DNA of 64,000 nucleotides, from positions 2,286,001-2,350,000 of the forward strand of contig JALPRQ010000001.1 of assembly GCA_023630215.1 (NCBI GenBank). The letters run 5' to 3'. This document shows positions 18,288 through 27,245 of this stretch, one piece after another. The DNA comes from Rhodobacteraceae bacterium NBU2976 (GTDB lineage Bacteria; Pseudomonadota; Alphaproteobacteria; Rhodobacterales; Rhodobacteraceae). Numbering within the stretch: position 1 is the first letter of the stretch; every line of letters starts with the position of its first letter. A program made the translations under genes and the position numbers. The notes under the pieces are model-generated. The model was not told the origin of the DNA, did no database searches, and saw only the letters and a program-made list of their open reading frames with translations.

Positions 18288-18908
18288 ATGCACAGCACTT
18301 TCGCCCGAAATCTTTGTTTAGCCATTGCATTTTTACCTTGCGCAGCATCAGCGTCAGAAATCGACTTGTCTACCTTACCCGAAGGCTACGCATTCACCTC
18401 GAACGCTCCGGATGGCGACACGATTGTCACCTATCTTGGTCAGGATGGCGATCTGTTCAAATTCACCTTCGACTCTCCGGACACGCGAGAGGAAGGCTAT
18501 GTCGGCATCGTCTGGACCAATCGCGAAAGCCAAACCGTGAAATACGAAGGTCAGGACGGGCTGACATTGTTTGATCCCCATGATTGCGCACCGGGGACGG
18601 GAACCTGTGAATATACGGTCACCCTGCCCGACGGCGAGGTCTACCACTTCCTCAGATCCGCCTTCCGACTGGGCAAAGTGGAAATCGGACGCGAGTATTT
18701 GATAGATGAAAACGGCGGCGAGATTTTCTATTCGCAAAGCTGCACAACCTTTGACGAATGGGGGTTCTGGGTCGACGGCATTCGGTATGATTTTGACGGC
18801 GTATTCGAATGGGATAAACGCGCCCAATCAACACACGAGCCGGGCACTCTGCCATCCTATGATGCCATTCGCAAACTGTGTGATTTCAGCCCGGACCTGC
18901 CACTATGA
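18288..18908 (+). CDS. secreted four-cysteine protein, array member 2
   Basis: 206 residues with a signal peptide (about 1-23, ending ASAS). The mature part starts EIDLSTLPEGYAFTS and shows the full family signature: DGDLFKFTF, WTNRESQTVKY, PHDCAPGTGTCEYTV, SCTTFDEWGFWVDGIRYD and a Cys near the end (IRKLC). ATG 18288 has AGGGA upstream. It is first of four genes whose starts and stops overlap as ATGA, so they should be translated as one unit. Function unknown; perhaps an extracytoplasmic binding or envelope protein. Confidence 0.75.
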   Translation: MHSTFARNLCLAIAFLPCAASASEIDLSTLPEGYAFTSNAPDGDTIVTYLGQDGDLFKFTFDSPDTREEGYVGIVWTNRESQTVKYEGQDGLTLFDPHDCAPGTGTCEYTVTLPDGEVYHFLRSAFRLGKVEIGREYLIDENGGEIFYSQSCTTFDEWGFWVDGIRYDFDGVFEWDKRAQSTHEPGTLPSYDAIRKLCDFSPDLPL

Positions 18909-19507
18909 TCCGGTTTCTTTCATTCCTTGCGCTGCTTGTCGCGCCATTGACAGCGCATGCGCAGGAATATGACCTGTCAACTCTGCCCGAGACGTTTGAA
19001 TTCACCTCGTCCACAAATGTTGGAGAGCAAACCACCGTCCGCTTTACCGGCATGGAAGACGACCTCTTTCGGTTTGAAGTCCGCCGCATCAGCGCCGACG
19101 GACAGACTTCTGAAGAACTGATTTTCGCTAATCAGGCCTCGCGCGCCGTTCGCCTTGACAGCGCCGGGGGAAGCGCAAGCTTTTCGCCCGAAGATTGTGC
19201 CCCCGGTATCGGATTCTGCACGACGCAATTGAATTTATCCGACGGAACGTCAATCCCGTTCAGCCGCATCGCTTATCGCGGTGCCGGGATGGAGGTCTAT
19301 CAAACATTCGTAACAGTTGACGGCGAAGAATTTCTCTATTCTGCCGGGTGTGTCAGTTATGATGACTGGGGATTTGCAATCGACGAGGTGCGCATTGATG
19401 GCGATGGGGTGCAGACCCAGCGCCGCCGGATCACGTCATCCCACGAACCGACGGGTCATATTCCCTTTGACGACCTGCTTGCCCGCTGCGAAAGACTGTT
19501 GCAATGA
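18905..19507 (+). CDS. secreted four-cysteine protein, array member 3
   Basis: 200 residues, signal peptide 1-20 (ending AHAQ), mature start EYDLSTLPETFEFTS. The family features are DDLFRFEV, FANQASRAVRL, PEDCAPGIGFCTTQL, GCVSYDDWGFAIDEVRID and LLARC near the C-terminus. The start overlaps the stop of member 2 (ATGA). It has lost the aromatic residues that follow the second Cys in members 2 and 4, so it may have a different partner. Confidence 0.75.
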   Translation: MIRFLSFLALLVAPLTAHAQEYDLSTLPETFEFTSSTNVGEQTTVRFTGMEDDLFRFEVRRISADGQTSEELIFANQASRAVRLDSAGGSASFSPEDCAPGIGFCTTQLNLSDGTSIPFSRIAYRGAGMEVYQTFVTVDGEEFLYSAGCVSYDDWGFAIDEVRIDGDGVQTQRRRITSSHEPTGHIPFDDLLARCERLLQ

Positions 19508-20133
19508 TTATGCCGCGACCCGTCCGACTGTGGATTTGCCTGCTGTTTTGTCTGGCCGTCTTCGCGCCGCACTTTGCGAATGCCCAGGTTGATCTGGAAA
19601 CACTTCCCGAAGATTTCAGTTTCACCTCGCGCTCGGCGAACGGGCTGACGACGGTCACTTTCATCGGGCGTGATGGGGACCTGTGGATGCTGGAATCCCA
19701 TCATCCGGTCAGCAAGGACAAATACGAGACTGACATGATCTGGACCAACCGCGCCTCGCAACTGGTAAAACGCCTGACCCCGGGCGGAATGCGCTCCTAT
19801 AGCCCGCATGATTGCGCGCCCGGACTGGGGGAATGTTTTTACACAATACAATGGGAATCCGGTTCCACTGAACAGGTGCGTCGCACCTCTTATATGGTCG
19901 GAGACGTCGAAATTTCGGCAGAATATGTCACCATCGATGGGGTGGAATACCTGTGGTATCAGGATTGCACCACCTTTGATCAATGGGGCTTCTGGATCGA
20001 TTATGTCCGCATCGATTTCGAAGGAAATATGCGCAGTGGCCAACGGGAAAGTTCGTCACACGAACTGCCAGTCCGTACCCCATTTGAACAATTGCGCAAG
20101 CTGTGTGCCAACCCGCCGGCGATGGTGTCATGA
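19504..20133 (+). CDS. secreted four-cysteine protein, array member 4
   Basis: 209 residues, signal peptide about 1-27 (ending ANAQ), mature start VDLETLPEDFSFTS. It carries DGDLWMLE, WTNRASQLVKRL, PHDCAPGLGECFYTI, DCTTFDQWGFWIDYVRID and LRKLC. Of the five it is closest to member 2. The start overlaps the preceding stop (ATGA), and its own stop overlaps the start of member 5. Confidence 0.75.
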   Translation: MIMPRPVRLWICLLFCLAVFAPHFANAQVDLETLPEDFSFTSRSANGLTTVTFIGRDGDLWMLESHHPVSKDKYETDMIWTNRASQLVKRLTPGGMRSYSPHDCAPGLGECFYTIQWESGSTEQVRRTSYMVGDVEISAEYVTIDGVEYLWYQDCTTFDQWGFWIDYVRIDFEGNMRSGQRESSSHELPVRTPFEQLRKLCANPPAMVS

Positions 20134-20732
20134 TCCGCGTCGCGTTCATCTGGCTTTTTCTTGCCACCTCCTCGCTTGCGCAAAGCTTTGACCTGGAAAC
20201 CTTGCCAGAAAACTATCGTTTCACCGATCATGGCAGCGATGGAAATACGCTGGTCCGGTATCTGGGCAAGGACGATCAGGGTTATCGTTTCCACTATCTG
20301 CGTGATGACAGCGCCGGTGAGCCGACTGAATATGACAGCTGGGCCAACCGCGCCTCGCAATTGGTGAAATGGATAAGCCCCGAGGATGTGGGAACCCTGA
20401 TCCCTCATGATTGCTGGCCACAGTTAGGGGACTGCGATTATACGATCACCTATCGCGATCAAACCACCTACAAACTCCGGTCAAACATGTTCGTGAAAGA
20501 TGGCATTTGGTTTCACCAACGTGATGTTTTGATCGACGGGGAATGGTTCTTTTTTGAACGGGCCTGCACGCGCATGGATGAATATGGCTTCCCGATAGAT
20601 TTTTATGCCGAATATTGGGACGGCAAAGTTGAATGGTCTGAACGGGTCACCACGATGGACATCCCCGATCCGCGCTCGGACCTCGAAGACCTGATACGCC
20701 AATGTGAAAGCGCCGAGGGGTTGGTGTCCTGA
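20130..20732 (+). CDS. secreted four-cysteine protein, array member 5
   Basis: 200 residues from the ATG at 20130, which overlaps the stop of member 4; an ATG nine codons earlier would place extra residues before the signal peptide. Signal about 1-17 (SSLAQ), mature start SFDLETLPENYRFTD. It keeps NRASQLVKWI, PHDCWPQLGDCDYTI, ACTRMDEYGFPID and LIRQC. It is the last gene of the array; sspB follows after 148 bp. Confidence 0.75.
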   Translation: MIRVAFIWLFLATSSLAQSFDLETLPENYRFTDHGSDGNTLVRYLGKDDQGYRFHYLRDDSAGEPTEYDSWANRASQLVKWISPEDVGTLIPHDCWPQLGDCDYTITYRDQTTYKLRSNMFVKDGIWFHQRDVLIDGEWFFFERACTRMDEYGFPIDFYAEYWDGKVEWSERVTTMDIPDPRSDLEDLIRQCESAEGLVS

Positions 20733-20880
20733 TCCGAACTATCTTTACAACGGCGTGGTGAATTTACGGGCCGGTCCTCTTCGTCTCACCTCGGCAACTC
20801 ACTTTTTGTACCTTTTTCAATCGCCCCCTTCCCTCGCGTCACATTTCTGGTAATCATCTGAACAGGGAGTCGTTTGCCAT

Positions 20881-21387
20881 ATGACCAATTCGATCAATTA
20901 CGGCCGAATGATGCAGGAAGCCATGCAAGGTGTTCTTCATGACGTCCTTGCGCGCGTCGCGGACACGGGTCTTCCGGGCAAACATCATTTCTATATCACC
21001 TTTGACACCACACATCCGGGTGTCGACATGGCCGATTGGCTGAAGGAACGATATCCTCAGGAAATTACCATCGTGATGCAGGAATGGTTCGACAATCTGG
21101 CCGTCATGCCTGATCGCTTCACCGTTACGCTGAATTTCGGAAACAACCCCGAACCAATGGTTATCCCCTTTGATGCGATCAAAACTTTTGTCGACCCGTC
21201 CGTCGAATTCGGTCTGCGTTTCGATGCCCACGAACAGGCGCGCACGGCAGCAGAACGCAGCAAGGCCGAAGATGACGTGATTGAAGAGCTGAAAAATCAG
21301 GCTGCCGCTGATCCCAAAAAAGACGACGACCAGCACAAGGATGCCGAAGTCGTCAGCCTTGACGCCTTCCGTAAACCGTCAAACTAA
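20881..21387 (+). CDS. sspB: ClpXP adaptor SspB (alpha type)
   Basis: 168 residues. The N-terminal substrate-binding domain (about 1-120) contains YGRMMQEAMQGVLHDVLARV, GKHHFYITFDTTHPGVDM and FNVTL-like FTVTLNFGNNPEPMVIPFDA. An acidic, flexible linker leads to the C-terminal ClpX-docking peptide (VVSLDAFRKPSN). In Caulobacter this adaptor delivers ssrA-tagged proteins to ClpXP. Here the tmRNA gene that makes the tag lies only 3.4 kb upstream on the same strand. GGGAG precedes the ATG. Confidence 0.92.
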   Translation: MTNSINYGRMMQEAMQGVLHDVLARVADTGLPGKHHFYITFDTTHPGVDMADWLKERYPQEITIVMQEWFDNLAVMPDRFTVTLNFGNNPEPMVIPFDAIKTFVDPSVEFGLRFDAHEQARTAAERSKAEDDVIEELKNQAAADPKKDDDQHKDAEVVSLDAFRKPSN

Positions 21388-21917
21388 TCGAACACCCTGC
21401 GATCCATTCCCAGACTAAACGAAACACTGCCCTGAAACAGCATGAACAGGAACAGGGGTGTTTGGATACTTGGCAGCAACAGCAAACCCGCAATTGCCCC
21501 AATCCCTACCGTTCGCCAAATGGCCTGCAACCGCGCAAAACGGGGATAGATCAGGGCGAATGCGATGGCCAGAATTCCCGCCCCTATCGCACCTGCCGCA
21601 CAACCTGTCGCCACGGCGAACACAATGGACTCGGCCGCCGTATCAATCAGGAAAAGTGCCGTATACAAGGCCGCAACCCAGGACAGCCCCGCAGCGACGA
21701 CAAGCACCAACATCTTCCAGATCGGCTGCGCCAACAGGATCACCAACACAGCGGCTATCGCAACCCCATATATTACCCCTAGAAAGTCGATCAGTACCTC
21801 TTGCCCGCGCATCCAGATAATCTGGTTCGGAATCGCGGCCACAACCCCTGCGAACATCATCGAAATTGCAATTTCGAACCCGCCGAATTTGGTCGGATTG
21901 GTGTCTGGTTCGCTCAT
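21384..21917 (-). CDS. polytopic membrane protein, unknown function
   Basis: 177 residues with five or six predicted membrane helices spread over about 15-170 and no recognised motif. Its start overlaps the stop of the small membrane protein gene upstream (ATGA), so the two form an operon. The 3' end overlaps the end of sspB by 4 bp (convergent). Confidence 0.55.
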   Translation of the reverse strand: MSEPDTNPTKFGGFEIAISMMFAGVVAAIPNQIIWMRGQEVLIDFLGVIYGVAIAAVLVILLAQPIWKMLVLVVAAGLSWVAALYTALFLIDTAAESIVFAVATGCAAGAIGAGILAIAFALIYPRFARLQAIWRTVGIGAIAGLLLLPSIQTPLFLFMLFQGSVSFSLGMDRRVFD

Positions 21918-22138
21918 GTCAATATTGCCTTTTGGCGTGCGGATCCGTTACGCCCCAGCGAAAACGCAACCAGCGCTTGCCAGATGAAAAACAGCAAAAA
22001 TAGGATCCCGGTATTCCGACCGGTTACACCCATCCATCGCGGACGCTCTTCTATCAGAACAAGCGCCAGAACGCTGACCCCACCGGACAGCAGGCCCACG
22101 GCCAACATGGCAAGGGCAAATCTCTTTCTTTTACTCAT
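21914..22138 (-). CDS. small two-helix membrane protein, unknown function
   Basis: 74 residues from ATG 22138 (MSKRKRFALAMLAVG), with helices at about 7-29 and 42-61 and basic ends. An in-frame ATG eight codons earlier exists, but the basic MSKRKR start fits a membrane protein better. It is translationally coupled to the next gene and divergent from fumC, with 88 bp between. Confidence 0.5.
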   Translation of the reverse strand: MSKRKRFALAMLAVGLLSGGVSVLALVLIEERPRWMGVTGRNTGILFLLFFIWQALVAFSLGRNGSARQKAILT

Positions 22139-22226
22139 ATGCGATCTTGCCCTGCGTCTCATTGCCCATTGAATTTGCTGGCTGCCACGCTATGACACTC
22201 ACGACACTTTTGCAAAGGAGTCCCAC

Positions 22227-23618
22227 ATGACAACCACCCGCACAGAAACCGACAGTTTCGGCCCGCTACAGGTTCCATCCGACAAATATTGGGGCGCGCA
22301 AACGCAACGCTCCATCATCAACTTCCCGATTGGCTGGGAAAAGCAGCCGGTGCCGATCATCCGGGCATTGGGAGTGATCAAGAAAGCCTGTGCGCAGGCG
22401 AACAAGGAACTGGGCACGCTGAAACCGGAACTGGCGGATGCGATCATTCAGGCGGCGGGTGAGGTGATTGACGGCAAATTCGACGATAACTTCCCGCTGG
22501 TTGTCTGGCAAACGGGATCCGGCACGCAATCCAACATGAATGCGAACGAGGTCATTTCGAACCGCGCCATCGAAATTCTGGGCGGCGAGATGGGGTCCAA
22601 AACCCCGGTTCACCCGAACGATCATTGCAATATGGGCCAGTCGTCGAACGACACATTCCCAACCGCCATGCATGTCGGCATCGCCATGCAGGCGCGCGAC
22701 GTTCTACTGCCCGGTCTGACAAAACTGGCCGAGGCGTTAGAGGCGAAATCCGAGGCGTTTAAGGACATCATCAAAATCGGCCGCACGCACACGCAGGACG
22801 CTACCCCCCTGACCTTGGGTCAGGAATTCAGCGGCTACGCCCATCAGGTCCGCAAAGGGATCGAGCGGGTGGAGGCCTGTCTGGGCGACATTTACGAACT
22901 CGCGCAGGGTGGCACGGCAGTTGGCACCGGTCTCAACACACAAAAAGGCTGGGCGGAGATGGTCGCCAAGAATATGGCCGACATCACCGGCCTGCCGTTT
23001 GTGACCGCCCCGAATAAATTCGAGGCCCTCGCCGCGCACGACGCCATGGTCATGTTTTCGGGCGCATTGAAAACGGTCGCCGCCAGCCTGTTCAAAATCG
23101 CCAACGACATCCGCTTGCTGGGCTCGGGTCCCCGTTCGGGTTTGGGCGAACTGATCCTGCCGGAAAACGAACCGGGATCGTCAATCATGCCGGGCAAGGT
23201 GAACCCGACGCAGGCCGAGGCCTTGACCATGGTGTGCGCCCACGTCATGGGCAACGACGCCGCCGTGGGTTTCGCCGGATCGCAGGGGCATTTCGAATTG
23301 AACGTCTACAATCCGATGATGTCCTATAACGTCCTGCAATCCATGCAGTTGTTGGGCGACAGCGCCTCCGCCTTCACCGACAACATGGTGGTTGGCATTC
23401 AGGCCGACGAAAAACGCATCGACAAACTGATGAAAGAGAGCTTGATGTTGGTCACGGCCCTCGCCCCCACCATCGGCTATGACAACGCCACCAAGGTTGC
23501 CAAAACCGCGCATAAAAACGGCACCACGTTGAAGGAGGAGGCGATTGCCCTTGGCTTCGTCGACGAAGAAACCTTTGACCGTGTCGTCCGTCCCGAAGAC
23601 ATGATAGGGCCAAAATAA
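22227..23618 (+). CDS. fumC: class II fumarate hydratase
   Basis: 463 residues. Interconverts fumarate and L-malate in the TCA cycle, as a cytosolic homotetramer without iron-sulfur cluster. It has the family features: [20 protein letters not shown] at the start, [39 protein letters not shown], and the fumarase/aspartase signature [16 protein letters not shown] near 325, which holds the catalytic Ser. A clear AAAGGAG precedes the ATG. Its stop overlaps the start of the HAD gene (TAATG). Confidence 0.97.
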   Translation: MTTTRTETDSFGPLQVPSDKYWGAQTQRSIINFPIGWEKQPVPIIRALGVIKKACAQANKELGTLKPELADAIIQAAGEVIDGKFDDNFPLVVWQTGSGTQSNMNANEVISNRAIEILGGEMGSKTPVHPNDHCNMGQSSNDTFPTAMHVGIAMQARDVLLPGLTKLAEALEAKSEAFKDIIKIGRTHTQDATPLTLGQEFSGYAHQVRKGIERVEACLGDIYELAQGGTAVGTGLNTQKGWAEMVAKNMADITGLPFVTAPNKFEALAAHDAMVMFSGALKTVAASLFKIANDIRLLGSGPRSGLGELILPENEPGSSIMPGKVNPTQAEALTMVCAHVMGNDAAVGFAGSQGHFELNVYNPMMSYNVLQSMQLLGDSASAFTDNMVVGIQADEKRIDKLMKESLMLVTALAPTIGYDNATKVAKTAHKNGTTLKEEAIALGFVDEETFDRVVRPEDMIGPK

Positions 23619-24319
23619 TGCCGAAACTCCGTGTCATCGGTTTTGATGCCGATGACACACTGTGGCATAACGAAACCTACTACCGCCTGACGGAGGAACG
23701 GTTCACGTCGTTGCTCTCCGATTACGCCGACCCCGACCACCTGTCCGAACGGTTGTTGGAGGCCGAGCGCGTCAACATCGCCTATTACGGCTACGGCATC
23801 AAAGGTTTCACCCTGTCGATGATCCAAACCGCGCTGGAGGTGACGGAAAATCGCGTCCCGCAGGAAACCATCGCCGCGATCCTCGACGCCGGACGCGAAC
23901 TGCTGCGCCACCCGATGGAGCTGCTGCCCCACGCAGCCGATGCGCTGGCGCATGTTGCGGGCCGCTATCATGTCGTGCTGATCACCAAAGGCGATCTGTT
24001 CGATCAGGAACGCAAGCTGGCGCAATCGGGTCTGGGCGATCATTTTGACGCCATCGAAATCGTGTCAGAAAAGACTCCGGACACCTATGCCCGTATCTTT
24101 GGCGCATGGGCGGACAGCGCCATGATGATCGGCAATTCTGTGAAATCCGACGTGATCCCCGCGATAAAGGCGGGCGCCTACGGCGTCCACGTGCCGCACG
24201 GGCTGGAATGGGAATTGGAACGCGCAGACAAACCGAACAACCACCCTCGCTACCGGGCGATAACCGACCTTTCCGCCCTGCCCGACCTTATCCGTGCGGT
24301 TGAAGCTGACGCCAGCTAA
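23618..24319 (+). CDS. HAD-superfamily hydrolase
   Basis: 233 residues. HAD motif I is FDADDTLWHN (DADDT at 10-14), motif II LITKGD, motif III/IV GNSVKSDVIPAIKAGAYG. Probably a small-molecule phosphatase; the alpha-helical cap between motifs I and II suggests subclass C1. It starts inside the fumC stop, so it is co-translated with fumC. Its end overlaps the convergent M50-like gene by 32 bp. Confidence 0.88.
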   Translation: MPKLRVIGFDADDTLWHNETYYRLTEERFTSLLSDYADPDHLSERLLEAERVNIAYYGYGIKGFTLSMIQTALEVTENRVPQETIAAILDAGRELLRHPMELLPHAADALAHVAGRYHVVLITKGDLFDQERKLAQSGLGDHFDAIEIVSEKTPDTYARIFGAWADSAMMIGNSVKSDVIPAIKAGAYGVHVPHGLEWELERADKPNNHPRYRAITDLSALPDLIRAVEADAS

Positions 24320-24977
24320 GGTTGCTTGGCCCCGTTAGACCCCAACGCAGTGTCGCGAATATCACGCCCAGCGCGATCAGCAGCCATAGCCCACCCCAGA
24401 ACACGGTTGGCCCGCCGAACTCCATCGCGATGATCCGTGCATCCGACATGCCCCCGGCCCGGCGCAGCGTGTCATCAAAAATGTCATATGGCACATAGAT
24501 CATCGAGGTCAGCCCAATCACCCTTAACACCAGATCATTGACAATCACCGGCAAGAATTTGGCAATCACCAACAACACCACCGCTACCGCAATCGTAAAG
24601 CCCAGCGCAAACATCTCGCGCATATAAAGTGCCGCCGCGATCAGCATCAGCACCCCCAGCGCCATCACCGCCACCCGGTCCCAGTGCGTGCGCACCGCAA
24701 TCACAAACAGCAAAACCCCCAACGCCAGTGATCCAATATAGCCCGCCGAGGCGATCCCAAAAAACCACCCGCCACGCGTGGTGGTTGTTCCACCCTCAAG
24801 GTAATGCAGCGTCATCCCCTCGACTCGGCCACCCGTTATCAACGCTGCCAAGGCGTGCGAAGATTCGTGTAAAAACACCACCAGCATCTTTAGCGGCCAG
24901 ATCACCGGAAGCGACCAACAGGCGAAGATCAGCGCTAATAGGGCTAACAGCTGCCAGTGATCGCGTAGAAACGGCAT
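24288..24977 (-). CDS. M50-like membrane metallopeptidase
   Basis: 229 residues with about six membrane helices. The zinc motif HESSH at 37-41 sits in the second helix (VVFLHESSHALAALITGG), followed by a conserved GGTTTTRGGWFFGIASAGYI stretch, as in the M50B-like family of unknown substrates. The third zinc ligand is not obvious; an Asp in VIVNDLV or YDIFDD is possible. Single gene, convergent with HAD. Confidence 0.78.
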   Translation of the reverse strand: MPFLRDHWQLLALLALIFACWSLPVIWPLKMLVVFLHESSHALAALITGGRVEGMTLHYLEGGTTTTRGGWFFGIASAGYIGSLALGVLLFVIAVRTHWDRVAVMALGVLMLIAAALYMREMFALGFTIAVAVVLLVIAKFLPVIVNDLVLRVIGLTSMIYVPYDIFDDTLRRAGGMSDARIIAMEFGGPTVFWGGLWLLIALGVIFATLRWGLTGPSNLSWRQLQPHG

Positions 24978-25000
24978 TTTTCCTGCATTGTTGGTAAACT

Positions 25001-25048
25001 TTTCGTTAACCTCGCATATTTTCCTAAAATTGTAAGCGTTTCGTTAAC
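25001..25048 (+). promoter_or_regulatory. paired TTTCGTTAAC repeats in the Hint gene promoter region
   Basis: The 10-mer TTTCGTTAAC occurs at 25001-25010 and 25039-25048, both with the palindromic core GTTAAC, in an AT-rich 134-bp gap between two divergent genes. TTAAC half-sites resemble CtrA boxes (TTAA-N7-TTAA), although the spacing here does not match that consensus. Confidence 0.35.
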
Positions 25049-25111
25049 TTGTGTTAGCAAATTTTTATATTCGCATAGCTTTGTAGGCTGTGTAGAATCA
25101 GGATATTCCAC

Positions 25112-26023
25112 ATGGCTTCAATTCAGCTTCAAACCGGTCAAGCCTTTAATCTGGTGAAGATCAGGGGGCGATGGGTATTGGCCCCCAATGGCGAAATCAC
25201 AGATCCGGTTTTGACTTTTGATGACCTGGATATGGATTATCGTGTGGATGACGGCGAGATTGGCGCTTCTGAAAACGATATCGGCGTACAACGGGCGTCT
25301 GGCAATTATATCATGATTATCACCGGCACTTCGGCGATCTTCTACAGCTCGACGGTCATCTCTGATCCCCAAAATTTTGACTTTCACGCCATCTCCCGAA
25401 GCCTGTCGAACGGCTTTGCTGACCTTGCCTTCTGCTATGCGGCGGGAACATTGATCGAAACGCCTGACGGACCGATTGACATTGCCAACCTTGCCAAAGG
25501 GGACATGGTGGTCACGCGCGATGCGGGCAATCAGCCAATCCGCTGGATCGGCCACAGCCGGTTTTCTGCAACGCAACTGGCGCTGAAACCCAATCTTATC
25601 CCTATCCGCATTCGCGCCGGGGCCTTAGGGCCGGAAATTCCCTCGCAGGATTTGATCGTCTCCCCCCAGCATCGGATGATAATGCGCGGGTGGATGACGT
25701 TCCTGATGTTTGACCAACCCGAAGTTCTGGTCCCTGCCAAAGCCCTGCTGAACGACAAAACCATAACACAATGCGATCCGGCAGACGGGATAAATTATTA
25801 TCATTTATTGCTGAACGGCCATCAACTGGTCAGCGCCAACGGCAGTTGGTCAGAAAGCCTTGTATGTGGTGACGAAGCATTAAAAGCGATGTCGTCCGAA
25901 GCACGCGCAGAACTGAACCAAATTTTCCCAGATTTGGAGTTCACCCGTCCCGCTGATATGCGCCTACCCAAATTAAATGTGCGCGAGGGAATTGCCCTCA
26001 CTCGGATGCTTATGCCAAATTGA
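25112..26023 (+). CDS. Hint-domain (Hedgehog/intein-like) protein
   Basis: 303 residues. The first 105 are an unassigned beta-rich domain, possibly a binding module. From Cys108 (FCYAAGTLIETPDGPIDIAN) a Hint_2 autoprocessing domain begins, with the block DLIVSPQHRM (His187) and LLLNGHQLVSANGSWSESL. Such domains cleave or splice at the N-terminal Cys. In Rhodobacteraceae many Hint_2 proteins are secreted RTX or adhesin-like proteins; here there is no signal peptide and no RTX repeat. AGGA precedes the ATG. Confidence 0.83.
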   Translation: MASIQLQTGQAFNLVKIRGRWVLAPNGEITDPVLTFDDLDMDYRVDDGEIGASENDIGVQRASGNYIMIITGTSAIFYSSTVISDPQNFDFHAISRSLSNGFADLAFCYAAGTLIETPDGPIDIANLAKGDMVVTRDAGNQPIRWIGHSRFSATQLALKPNLIPIRIRAGALGPEIPSQDLIVSPQHRMIMRGWMTFLMFDQPEVLVPAKALLNDKTITQCDPADGINYYHLLLNGHQLVSANGSWSESLVCGDEALKAMSSEARAELNQIFPDLEFTRPADMRLPKLNVREGIALTRMLMPN

Positions 26024-26053
26024 CGTCCGCACGCGGACGGTCATAATGGTGGG

Positions 26054-26236
26054 ATGAACAACGTAATTAACCTCCGCACTGCCCGCAAAGCCCGCAACCG
26101 TTCCGATGCGCGTCGCGACGCGGATGTGAATGCGGTGAAACACGGGCGCACCAAAGCCGAGAAACGATTGACCAAGACGATCGCCGACAAATCGGAGAAA
26201 AGCTTGGACGCCCATAAACGCGAGCGTGACGAATGA
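26054..26236 (+). CDS. DUF4169 family small basic protein
   Basis: 60 residues, very rich in Arg, Lys, Asp and Ala, predicted to be one long charged helix (NLRTARKARNRSDARRDAD, then VKHGRTKAEKRLTK). Length and pattern match DUF4169, a family of unknown function in Rhodobacteraceae that usually stands near fumC and an RHH protein, as here. Its stop overlaps the next start (ATGA). Confidence 0.78.
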   Translation: MNNVINLRTARKARNRSDARRDADVNAVKHGRTKAEKRLTKTIADKSEKSLDAHKRERDE

Positions 26237-26838
26237 AACTTCTAGGATTACTGCTACTATTATCCGCACCCGCTTTGGCGCAAGACCGTGTGATTTCCGC
26301 CATAAGCGGGGTTGGCAGCAGTTTTAACGAAACGCTTATCCTCGAAATCAGCGCATCTGATCCCTATCAACTCGATATCGTGGTTGTCAGACGCAACGGA
26401 TTCACCTGGGACACCGAAACCGAAATGATACGTTTCGAGGGCGCTCTGTTTCTGCCGCCAAACAATATTCCTGCGCTAGTCTTGCGCGATAATGGCACGA
26501 TTCTTATCGACGAACTGGGATGTTTTGCCTGCGGACGATACCATTCCGGGAAGTCGATGATCCTGCAATCCGTCGACGATGTCTGGCGGGTCATTGGCTA
26601 TACCGAAAGCATCGTTGATCGACATGAACCTTGGCGCTTTGGGGTATGTGATGTGAATCTTTTGTCGGGACAGGCAGATATCACGCTTGCTGATGAACCG
26701 GTGAAACGGGTGAAGGCCAGCGGCGGTCCGGTAATGCTGGTCGATCTTGACGATAATTACCGACCCGAGATCTGCGAAATGATCCACCTTGACGAGGAAG
26801 AGTGGGAACCCATGAAGCCCGCGGATTGGGACGAATGA
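26233..26838 (+). CDS. secreted protein, unknown function
   Basis: 201 residues, signal peptide 1-16 (LLLLSAPALAQ). The mature part is beta-rich with four cysteines (CFAC at about 97-100, then Cys in GVCDVN and EICEM) and an acidic C-terminus. Not recognised; the length and four-Cys layout resemble the array at 17.5-20.7 kb only loosely. It is coupled at both ends (ATGA) to the DUF4169 and RHH genes, so the three form one operon. Confidence 0.65.
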   Translation: MKLLGLLLLLSAPALAQDRVISAISGVGSSFNETLILEISASDPYQLDIVVVRRNGFTWDTETEMIRFEGALFLPPNNIPALVLRDNGTILIDELGCFACGRYHSGKSMILQSVDDVWRVIGYTESIVDRHEPWRFGVCDVNLLSGQADITLADEPVKRVKASGGPVMLVDLDDNYRPEICEMIHLDEEEWEPMKPADWDE

Positions 26839-27053
26839 GCCGGCCGCAAAAACATTCCCTGACACTCAGCGGTCATCGCACCAGCGTATCCCTAGAACCG
26901 GAATTCTGGCGCGCCTTTCTCGATATCGCGAAGCGAGAGGGCAAGACCATCAACGGGCTGGCCGGTGAAATCGACGACGCCCGTGGCACCGAATCTGGCC
27001 TCGCAACCGCGATCCGTCTTTATGTTCTGAACTTCTATCAGTCCCGGGTCTGA
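26835..27053 (+). CDS. ribbon-helix-helix domain protein
   Basis: 72 residues from the ATG at 26835, which overlaps the preceding stop. RHSVSLEPEFW-like core: GHRTSVSLEPEFWRAFLDIA, then KTINGLAGEIDDAR and a C-terminal helix, a pattern of the RHH_4 family next to DUF4169 genes. Probably a DNA-binding dimer; its target is not known. Last gene of the three-gene unit. Confidence 0.78.
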   Translation: MSRPQKHSLTLSGHRTSVSLEPEFWRAFLDIAKREGKTINGLAGEIDDARGTESGLATAIRLYVLNFYQSRV

Positions 27054-27245
27054 CCGTCGCACTCCCTTTACTTTCACCGATTGCCCCAACCCTTGGGTTA
27101 CAGCAGGGGGCGCTCCCGCCCAGCCCGCCTGACGCTTTGCGCCGGTTGATCGGTTGGGTCGGGCCTCGCTGCGCTCGGCGGGTGCGATTTCGGTAAGGGC
27201 AATTTGATACTCTCCGTTCAAGCGACGGGACAGGACGCACCGCGA

